A DNA stretch of 64,000 nucleotides from Chrysoperla carnea (Eukaryota > Arthropoda > Insecta > Neuroptera > Chrysopidae), in contig NC_058338.1 of assembly GCF_905475395.1 (NCBI RefSeq), forward strand, positions 13,902,935-13,966,934, in the 5' to 3' direction. Every line of letters starts with the position of its first letter. Positions within the stretch are counted from its first letter, which is position 1. The notes below the pieces were generated by a model. The model saw only the letters and a list, made by a program, of their open reading frames with translations. It did not search any database and was not told where the DNA came from. This document shows positions 24,301 through 36,300 of the stretch, one piece after another. Both the position numbers and the translations under genes were made by a program.

Positions 24301-27300
24301 TTTTAAATTATAGACTTGGAGATGCTGACGCAAAATTTCCAGTCATTTGTTATACAGTATGGCATCAAAAGGTCGAAGGAGCATAATCGAATAATGTTTA
24401 AATAAATTTTTATAGGCGTTATTTTAATTGATGCAGGTGAATTTTTTGTATAAATAATAGTTTTTCTCTTGTCTAAAAAGACGGCATATTTGCGGCAGTA
24501 CAGTAGCTGCGGCAAAAAAGGTCTGTAACAATTTATTTTAATCATTCTGCGATTACGCTCCGGCGACCAGCGATTGAGTCTTTATTACACTATCAGTTTA
24601 TTGCGTACACAACCGAATTTAGAACTACGCTAAAATATTTATAATTTCAGAATCTATTCATTATCAATCAATACATGGTATAAGACAAAGGCGCTTCCGT
24701 CTATCTGTCCCTAATCCCTATGTATGCTTAGATCTTTAAAACTACCCAACGGATTTTGATGAGGAATGTTTTTATGTATAATAAATGCATAATATAGTAG
24801 AGTAAGATGTTGAAAAGGGGTTGAAAGGGTTGTGCTTCAAAAACTTAAAAAGTTGTGCATCGATTAAACTCAAATATTGACAAGATATTTGCGATAAAAG
24901 TGGGAATGAATAATCGAATATTTTCAAATATACCCAAGTGGGGTACCAAATAAAAAAGCATGACGTGTATATTTCAAAACTGCAACTCATATGCAAGGGA
25001 GTATGATGGGAGGTAATTCCTAACTAGTATTAGTAATATTATTTATTTGAATAATATCTCATTTTCTTTTATAAGTAAGTACGACTGTATTGGGTCGCCG
25101 TTTTGCAAATGATTTAAAAATTCGTGTTAGTGTTTGCAAGTCTATTATGATATCATCAATTAATTATTATTAAATGAAAAATATTTCTCAAGTTTATTTT
25201 CGTTACAATAATATGAAAAAATAAAAATAATTTTTACGAAATATTTGAAGATTTTCACATTCATAAAAAAAAATATTTTTAAATAACAAAAATTCATAAA
25301 ATGTGTAAATGAGAATATGTTCTACATACGGTAAATTCAAAGACCGTCGATTTGTAGATAATCCATTAGGATTTTACAGAATTTAAAGAGGCACAGAGTT
25401 TCATACACCCTTAAAGTGTGATGAAAAGAAATTGAGCCAAATTTCGGTCACGATAACTCAAAAATGAAAAGAGATACCAAGCTGAAATTTTTATAGCATA
25501 CTCAAGACGTAAGGCTCGACTTCGTAAATGGGCAACATAGGTCAATTGGGTCCTCGGTCCGTGGGACTCATCTTGTTAACCGTTAGAGATAGAATAAAAG
25601 TTTAAATGTAAAAAATGTTCATTATAAAAAAATAAACAACTTTTGTTTGAAACATTGTTTCGTAAACATCACTGTCTACCCGAGACGGCGCAAATTAGAT
25701 TAGAACAAGTAGAGTATGTATCTAATAGGTACCTATACATATTTTGTATATATGTATGTGTTTGTTTATTACTATTACTCTTATTACTTTGTGTGTAAGA
25801 GTGACTATGATTTTTTACTTATATGACGATTTCGTAATCAACGCTGTCTATACATGGTATATCATTTATACAGGGTGTCCTGTGACTCAATGGACATAGC
25901 TTAAGAGCGTATTTTTTGGACAATTTTAAGTCGAAACTGCTTTATATAATATTTTCCAAAACTCAATAGTTAAGAAACCATACTAGAATCGTATAGTCAC
26001 GTCTTTTGATTATTAAAATAAATAATATTTAATTATATATATTAATTTTGGTCTCATTAAAACTTATTGCAAAATCGATAATTTATTACTTTTTAAACAT
26101 ATTTGCTCAGTAAGTTAATAATAATTTATGTCAATCGTCTAACTCATAAAATTTTAATATTTATTATAATTTAGAAATAACTATACCTACCAGTAAAAAA
26201 TTATTACTCTAAAATATTTATTACAATCAAAAAATTAAAAAACAGTTAATATATTTACAACACAGGAAAAATAGGTTTTTTTGATCTAAGAATAGAATGA
26301 AACACAAACGATGAAACTAAAACACATTATTAATGTTTATAAGAACAAATGAAAACAAACAATTGACTAAGTTAATTGTTGAAATACCATGTATAGACAG
26401 TATTGATTACGCAATCCTTTGTTTTTGTTTACATCATATAAGTAAAGAAAGATATCCATTCTTAGATAGCCACACATTCATAACTGATATTCCCATATAA
26501 TACATACTATAAAATTTGCACCTACTTTGCGCCCTCGTGGGTAAACAGTGATGTTTACAAAAAAATGTTTCAAACAAAAGTTGTTTATTTTTTCATAAGG
26601 AACATTTTTTACATTTAAACTTTTGTTCTATTTCTAACGGTTTACAAGATGGGCCCTACGGATCTAAGACCCAACTGACCTATGTTGCTCATTTACGAAC
26701 TCGACCTCACTTTTTACGTCCTAAGTTACGTCCTAAATTTCAGCTTGATATCTCTTTTCATTTTTGAATTATCGTGTTTATAGACGGGCAACTGGAAATA
26801 GACTCTTGAGGTGATTTTAAGAACACCTATACCAAAATTTCATTCGTAGCATTAATATTTTAAAGCGTTACAGACTTGGGGCTAAATTTAGTATACCTTG
26901 ATATATATTACATATATACATGGTATAAAAATCAAATATGGACACCATATCACTTCCCTGAACACTTATAAAGTAGTCAAAATGGACTCAGCGAGGGGCT
27001 TACCGAGGGGCGTGTCAAGTAAGAGCAGCTATGTTTCTAGACCTGGATTTAGCTTATCATTGATTTAGTAGAAATAATAGAAAGAAACAACAAATGATAG
27101 AGGAGCTAAGAATCGAGCTCGAGTTCTTGAATTCAGTAATCCAAAAACTAAAATAAATGTTCTAACGCATGAATGTGACAAAAAAAGGATAAAATGTTGT
27201 GGATCAATGTTACCTACACTTACAGTACAAGGCAGTAAAATGGCCACTCAAATTTTTCATTCAACAATATGTTTATAATAATAAATATAAACATGATCAC

Positions 27301-30300
27301 TGCTAAGAATATACTTTGTTTATTTTAAATTCATATTTATTTTAAATATATTAAATTCAATTATATTCACAAACCGTGATACTTATCGATAATTGAAAAT
27401 TTATATTACACAGACATTATACCTTCAGGCACATAATTAAAAGTACCCATATTAATTAGTTAAAATTAATAAGCATCACATTAATTTGAACTAATATTCT
27501 AGGATAAAGCACGTCAAAAAACTCATTAACCCTAACTTTCTGCCGCGTGGTAAGTAAGCCCCTGAGTCGATCTAGAGCATTTACTCTCATAGAACATATA
27601 AATGGCAGAGCGGCCATTTTCAAGATGAAGGTGGGTGTACAAATCTGGAGAAAGAAGTGGACCCTAACCGTCTGGAAGCAACGGTATATCAAAGCACCCA
27701 TTTTTTATAAACCGAAAAAATAGTGACTGGCAAAACTTTATGGCGATTTAGGAGGGTGTATCAGTAAACCGAAAAAAGTGGATCCTAACAGAATAAACTC
27801 AAATGCGATTTTCTTTTTACAACATGTACTTTTATGGAAAAATAGTGGCAGACACCCCAGATTGGCAGTATTTCTTATGACTAGTCAACTGTTCAAGCTG
27901 TTTCGATATTTTTTGACATTTATTGATTTTTGATCTTGAAACTATTGACCTTGAATATTAACCGCTTTATCAATAGGACGTTAATGAATGTAAGCAGGGT
28001 TAGTCGCCAACTAAGAACAAAATCGCAGAAAAAGACGTATGCACGCCAAAAACAGGTGCAGTACATGAAAGTTTTCGAACGTACGAAAATATACACTCCT
28101 TTTCAACTTTGCGTCGTCTAAAAAAACATACTATTCAAACAAAAAGTTACGATTATAAAGTGTACGCAAAATATTTCATTTTATTTTCAAAATTTTATGA
28201 ATACACGCGGAAACATTGAAATATCTTCCAAGGTCGCGTTAATTCATTTTCAGATTTTGATAAAAATCTACGTAGTACCATTTGGCAAGCAAACTGTTTC
28301 GAAACGATCATCCAAATCAATTAATATAACGTCCAGATTCAGCGTATTTAAAAAAAATGTACATAGACACCAATTATTGTGAATATTATTAAATAATTTT
28401 GTTTGTTTGTTGTTTAATTTAAACGAAAAATATTATCAATGCGGCCGGTATATTTGTCCATGTTTACAAAGAATGAATTTCAACAAAACACATATTTTGA
28501 CGGAAGTTTTCAAGTGAAAAAGAAAATCAGAAATTTACATCGAAAGGTATTTATTTTACAAATTTATTTTTCTGTCTTTTCATTTCTTAAATGTCCCACA
28601 AACAAATTCCATAGCTTATGTCTTAAAATATTGAAATTATTTATTATTTTTACTTGTAATGATAAATTCCCGAAATTTTGCGTTAATATATCCAATAAGA
28701 ATAAATTCGTATTAAATTTAAAGGAAAATTAACCAATAGAATTGTTTAACGAAAATAGTTTTATCTATTTTTAATCCCCGACACAAAAAGAGGGGTGTTA
28801 TCTACGTTTGTGTCTGTGACATCGTAGTATCTAAATGAATGAACCAATTTAGATTTTTTTTGAGTTTTTTAAATTATGTAAATTTTACTATATAGACGGT
28901 TACTTTTAGAATGCAATATTCGATTTTAAGAAAAATGTGTTATTTATTCAATCTCTGAGGGAATTCGCTTAGCTAATGTAGCTCCTGCGTTACGAATTTT
29001 TACTACTTTTAAAAATGGAAATCCCAACCCGAAGTGTTATAGTTTAATGAAACATGACTGCACAAAAGATATTCAAGAAAATTAATTAATAATTATTTGG
29101 AAAAAAGGAAAAAATTAGAAAAAAAACTGGAGCGAAACGTTAAATAAATTTTTTTTATTGTTTTTCTTGGCAAAGTACCCATAATATTTAATATATTTAT
29201 TATATATATATTAGAAAATCAATCGTCATAAAATTTCAAACAAATCATGTGTACTTAATCTACTCCAAACAATGACATGCTCTATGCAGGCGTGTAAGAA
29301 AATTTGCGAAATTTTTTTAATATTATTTCTAAATTTGCGTAAAAAGTAATTATTTTAAATTAAATATTCTAATAGGAATAAATAAAATAAATAAAGTAAA
29401 ATTATTAAGTAAAAAAATCAATCATATATAAGTGAAATTAATTTCCCTACGCGACGTAAAAAATTGATAAACTAAAGTTGATCAGTGATCTGTGGTTGAA
29501 GATTCGATTAAAATTCTTAATATCAAATTTTCGGAATAAACCACAAGTGTCGAAGAGGACATTTGCGTGTGTATTAAACGACCTGACCAGACATAAGACC
29601 TGCAAACCTTTTTAATAGAATTTGGAATAAAAAAGCAAACACAAACACTAGGTGTATAAGTTTGCCCGCCATCTGTGTGTGTCTGTTTGCCTGCCTTTAG
29701 CATCGTAGCTCCTATAAGCTCCCCAATGATCGTACCAACATTACATACTACTGTCAGGCATTTTCCACTCTCCCTCCCCCAAACACTCGAAAAAGGGTAG
29801 CATGGTTTGATTGATAGTGATCGGGAAGGGAAGAGGGATTATGTCTGCTAAGATTACGTAGCATTTGTGCGGACGTAAGGGAACTTATTAGGAGTAAAAA
29901 CTTTTACTTTAACTTTTCAATTTTTACTCATTTTATTTTCAAATTCTGTTCTATGTCGAAAATGTCCGCGTCAAGGACATATATATGTCCTATGAGAGAA
30001 AGTGCTCCACATGGACTCAGGGTATCATTTACCACGCGGCAGAAAGTTAGGGTTCATGGATTTTTTGACGCGCCATATCCTAGAATAGAGTTTTATTTAA
30101 TTTTGTAAATTTCACTTAAAATCTACAACTTAACGTTGAGAATCTTCTTTTTTAGAATTTAAAGAATCGAATTCCTAATTTGTCCGGACTAGTTGATTAA
30201 CACAAGAAAAAGATACACTAGTCACGCACCTATGGTTCATATTTGATTATTAAATATGATTTTTCGATATTTCTGGCACAAATATTCAGTTTCAATTGTA

Positions 30301-33300
30301 AATTTTACATAGGACAACAAAGAAAATGGAATGAGTCCAAAATTTTAATAGATACTGATTATTAATTAATTTAAAAAAGTGAAAACAAACAATTGACTGA
30401 GTTAATTGTTGAAAGACCATGTATAGACAGTGTTGATGACCCAATCGTTTATTTTTTACGTCATGTAAATAAAGCAAAATATCATTCACTCTTAGAAAGT
30501 GTTTCAAACAAAAGTTGTTTATTTTTATAAGGAAAACTTTTTACCTTTCAACTTTTGTTCTATCTCTTACGGTTTACAAGTTGAATCCTACGGGCCCAAG
30601 ACCCAATTGAACTATGTTGCTCATTCACGAACTCAACCTTACTTTTTACGTCCTAAGCACGATATGAAAATTTCAACTTGATATCTCTTTTCGTTTTTGA
30701 GTTATCGTGTTGACAGACAACCGAAAACGGACTAATTAGATGATTTTATGAACACCTGTATCAAAATTTTGTTGGTAGCATCAATATTTTCAAACGTTTC
30801 AAACTTGGGATTAAACTTAATATACCTTGTATATATTTCATATACATACATGGTATAAAAATTGTTTTATTTTCTAAATACGCACCTGTTTTTACGATTA
30901 TAATTCAATATATTATTTTAATTTTGAAAATATTAAATATTTATAATTATTTGTATATGGAGTGTAGGGTGGATGCTTGTATAATATAATATTATATTAT
31001 AACGAAGAATTCGAATAAAATATTTCAAAAATATAATCTAAAAATAATCATCCCAGCAAGTTAACCGTGTTATTGTAATACATGTCATTACATCCTCAGT
31101 TATCGAATCCATGAGAGTATGTTTTTTGTTCACAATAATCTTACTCAAGTACATATTATTAGTATCGCGGCATTAAATTACCAAACTTCAACAAAACTTT
31201 GAATCTTTTTGAAGAATGAAAATCTAAAGAATTATAAAGTCCACGTATTATGTGGGTGGGATGTTTCAAATGTAATTAGGGAGAAGAGAAGTGTGTGTGT
31301 GAAACGTGTTAAAAAATTTTTGAATTGTTTTGAAAATGCCTAAGACGTCCACCACTCTAGCTAATAATTCAACAGCATGGAACAGGAAACATGTGTCGTT
31401 AAATATTCGTGAACCATTAAATTTTAAATTTAAAATTTTTATGGATCCAGTAACAAGAGCTGAAGAAACAAGTGATACTGATGATCGGAGTAGTATTTCA
31501 AGTGAGGAAGATGCGGCCTCTGGATCGGATATCGAACAACGGGTGTGTTCTCAATTTTTTTTATTTTATTTTAAAGAAAATATATGTTTAACATGTTTTT
31601 TATTTTAAACGTATTTCGTCTATGATCGTGAAGTAAAAATTATTTCTATGGTTTCTAACGATTTTGGTGGTGAAACTGTTAGAATTTTAAAACAATACAA
31701 ACGTGAAACACCGACGTCTATTTCTTATCGTGTTAAGATTATTAATTAACAAGACACGCTATTTAATTTTAATTCATCTAGTAATCTATACATAGAAAAA
31801 TATTTATAAATTTAAAAGAGTATTAGCGCGATTTTGAAAATCAATAAACTTAATTTTAAAAACTATTTGACTGTAGGGAGAAATCTTATGGATTCGCGTC
31901 ATCATTGATGACGCATCCTATTATGATCATATTCTCGCCCGATTATAAAGTTAAGCTACATTGGACACACTAAGTTCTAGGATGGGTGACCGCTTGAAAA
32001 CATGTGTTGTTGCTTTTTTTATTAGTTATAATAGTTTGTTATACATACGTTATTAATTTCAATTTACAAATTATGAAATTTTAGTTAGTCATACACACTT
32101 ATTCCAAAGCTTTAAGTTTTCCTGTCATTTTCCTTTATACTCTGCATATACATGCTGCTTTTTTAAGTTGAGATATGCTTGAAATTCGACAAATAACTTT
32201 TATCGATAAAAATGATTCAATCGAAAAATATTGAGTGTGTGGGTCACACTTTAATAAGGGAAACGGTTCGAGAAATCACTCCCGAAATATGTAGTGTATT
32301 TAAAAAGTTTTGTTAAAGAACAATTACATGTATGTAAAAAACTGAGAAATTTTGTTTATCTCCAATTTTGATAAAACTCAGTATATAAGGTAATTTTGCC
32401 CCATTTGATGCATTTGACGACTGATCGAATAGTTTATGAGATACGGACTAAAATCGATCCAAATATCGCGATATCTCCGAAATTCTGCATCCAATCATTA
32501 AATTAACCCGATTTTTATACTTCTTGGGTCAAAATTACCCCATCCACCGAGTTTCATCAAATTCCAAAACAAAATTTTTTTTTGCGTTTTTCTCGATTTT
32601 TTCAAAGGGGTACCCCTTAAAAAAATTGCAAAAAATCGAAAAGTTTTTTGTATCTCCAATTTTGATAAAACTCAGTATATAAAGTAATTTTGACCCAAAA
32701 AGTGCAAAAATCGGGTGCATTTTACGACTAGTCGAATAGTTTTTGAGATACAGACTAAAATCGATCCAAATATTGCGATATCTCAGAAACTGTGCATCCA
32801 ATCATTAAATTAACCCGATTTTTACACTTTTTGGGTCAAAATTACCCCATCCACCGAGTTTCATCAAATTCCAAAGCAAAATTTTTTTTGCCATTTTCTC
32901 GATTTTTTCAAAGGGGTACCCCTTAAAAAAATTGCAAAAAATCGAGAATTTTTTTGTATCTCCAATTTTGATAAAACTCACTATATAAGGTAATTTTGAC
33001 CCAAAAAGTGCAAAAATCGGGTGCATTTGATGACTGGCCCAATAGTTTTTGAGATACGGACTAAAATCGATTCAAATATTGCGATATCTCAGAAACTGTG
33101 CATCCAATCATTAAATTAACCCGATTTTTACACTTTTTGGGTCAAAATTACCCCATCCACCGAGTTTCATCAAAATCCAAAACAAATTTTTTTTTTCATC
33201 CAATCACTCAATTTAAAAAATAAATATATGTTTGGTAAAAAACTGATAAAAACCCCTAACTACCCATCAAAAATGGGGTTAGGTACGCCCTTGTGAGGTA

Positions 33301-36300
33301 GACTTGTTTACGAAGTTTTTACCTAATAAACAACTGTGGAAAATTTCAAAGATACATTAATTTTTTTCCTTTTAGATATTAAGTTTAATTGTACTATAAT
33401 TGCATTAAAAATTGGTAAAACTATTATTCAATTTACGTAATTTTCGAAAGAAAAAAACCTCGAAATTTCTATCCAATACGGGTCTTGTGAAATAAAAAGA
33501 TTCTTCTAACACATTATGTTTGATAAATATATGATAGTATGGTAGCCATATTTTTCCAAACCTGATATGTCCCTTCGAAAACAACTAGAAGTTAATTCCA
33601 AAGAATCCTGTACAAAACCTTATTAATAAGTCACTTCCAAATTATACTCTGACGACACAAATTAAGCAAATTTATTAACAAATTATAAAACTAACGTAAA
33701 TTTATTTCAATTTAGATTCGATCCCGGCCAGTAGAAGATATATGGAGTACAAGTGAAATATGCAAAGCTTTAGAATCACTACCGGAAGCTTCAGAAATTT
33801 TAGAATGTTTACGAAATGGAGAAGAAGCAAAAATATTACAATATAAAAATGTATTAACAACTGGTCTATTATTTTCATCATGGCTAGGAAACGTAAAGTT
33901 TTTACATTTAATTATTGAATTTGGTGCTGACCTAAACGTAACGGATATGGCAGGAAGGTAATTTAATCTATAAAATAGTAGTTCAAATGTGTATCAGGGG
34001 TTCCATAATGGGGTTTTGATTCTCACACAAAGTAATAACAAACAAAAAATTTACGAAAGTGTAAATCATACAAAATTACATTAGCCAACTGACCACAGAG
34101 CAATATGGAATCCACTGGGTCCATTTCCGGTTGTCTGTCCGTCTATCCGTTTGTTCGTCTGTCTGTCACGATAATTCAAAAATGAAAAGATATATCAAGC
34201 TGAAATTTTTATAGCGCGATTAGGACGTAAAAAGTGAGGTCGAGTTCGTAAATGGGCAACATAAGTCAATTGGGTTTTAGGACCCATCTATAAACCGTAA
34301 GAGATAGAACAAAAGTGTAAAAAATATCCCTTATGAAAAAATAAACAACTTTTGTTTGAAACATTTTTTCGTAAACATCACTGTTGACCCATGAGGTCCC
34401 AAATTAGTTTAGATCATTATACATTATATATTATATGGGAATATCAGTTATGTGTGTTGCACCACACTCGTGTTATATATACACGACTGTGGCTATCTAA
34501 GAGTGACTATCTTTCTATACATGACGTAAAAAAACAAACGATTGCATAATCAATTGTTTGTTTTCACTTGTTTTTCTTTTAAATTTTAGGACAGCATTAC
34601 ACTTGGCTGCATACAATGGATCAATCGATTGTATGAGAATATTAATTGACAACAAAGCAAATGTAAACGCATGGGATGTAATGAAACGTATAACACCATT
34701 ACATTGCGCTGCCAGTACAGGAAATATTGTATCTGTACGATTACTAATACAATCCGGTGCAGATGTAAATGCTGGTATTACTGGACGTAGTCCATTACAT
34801 TATGCCGTACAATGTGAAGCTATTGATTGTGTTCGAGAACTTTTACTATATGGCGCTTGTCCAAATACACCGCAAGTAAGTATTTCCTAGGATCGATTTT
34901 CTAACTTCCCGTTGACAGAAAAATATAAAAACTTATGTATGGAATATTCAGTAGAATCTCAATAGCTCAAATTTTTTTAAAACCCCATTAATTTTCTATA
35001 ATTTTCATTCATTATTATCTTTATAAGTCCGAAACCCAGCGAATCAAGGAATGGCTACGACAAGCCCATCTTGATTACTGGAACTTTGCACAGAGCGCGG
35101 GACAGGCCATACCTTGTACAAACACAGATAGGCCATTCGACTGTGCCCGCCTGAAACCCATCAGAGCACAGTCGAGAAGCACTGTAGAGCCTCTACGGAA
35201 TCCTAAACTTGAACTTGAAACGTATCTAAAAACACTCTCCATTAAATTATCTTTTTCCTTAGAGCCTTTTCCAAACTACTCCGACTTTGATAATCATCAA
35301 TCAATGTTTGTGTAATCCTTTGTAGTTTTTTTTTTTAAATATTCTTATAGGTATTTACAGAAACACCATTACATGTAGCAGCCGCGTTAGGTTCAGCAGA
35401 ATGTATCCGTTTGCTGTTAGAGTATGGTGCTGAAGTACGTGTTCAATGTGGTCTGGAAAAAATCACTGCATTACATTTTGCAGCCGAGGATGGTAATGCC
35501 GAATGTGCTCGTTTATTATTAGACGCTGGCGCCAACGTAAATATTGTCAATAGTCGACATCAAACACCCTTACATTTAGCTGCACTATCCCAATCAACGG
35601 AGACTTTAGAATTATTTTTGAAACACTGTGCCAATCCAAATGCAGCTGATATTGATGGACGCACTCCATTACATAGTGCCATTGTTAAAGTGTCCCGATG
35701 TTGCGAATGCGTACAATATTTATTAAATGCTGGAGCTAATGTAAATCAAGCAGATAATTTTGGATACACTCCCTTGCATATTGCTGCATTGAATGAATTC
35801 TCCAATTGTGTTTTGTTACTTCTGAACCATAATGGAGATGTTACAGCCAGAACAAATGGTGGTGTCTCAGCACTATCGTTCATTGTACGTCGAACTCCCG
35901 ATGTAATTCCACATTATTTGGCAAAATTTGATCAAGCAATTAAAATTAATGATCACGACATAGGTGACGTAGATTGTGAATTAAAATTAGATTTTCGTTG
36001 TTTAGTTCCAAGTTCGCGCAAAGGTGAGACAGAATTATTACTTACATTTATCGAAGTGGGACAACGTGACGTATTAAAGCATCCATTATGTGAAACATTT
36101 TTATATTTTAAGTGGAAACGTATACGAAAATTTTTTCTTTTTAGTTTATTTTATCATTTGGTTTTTGTATTTTTATATACTGCATATATTATAGGGGTGT
36201 TTTTACGAAATTGTCCAAACGAATCCCGTTCCGCAGATTGCACAACTCCGGCTTATGTTAGTATTATAAGTATTTTTCTATTTGCGTTAACAATTTTATT

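Noticed and set aside
28439-28732. A 97-codon frame with a possible donor after codon 36, as the first exon of a gene
   Set aside because: The first part looks somewhat protein-like but no family, acceptor partner or continuing exon could be found.
32535-33026. Two minus-strand frames sharing the peptide [12 protein letters not shown] as a duplicated gene
   Set aside because: They are repeated because they sit in consecutive units of the ~300-bp tandem repeat.
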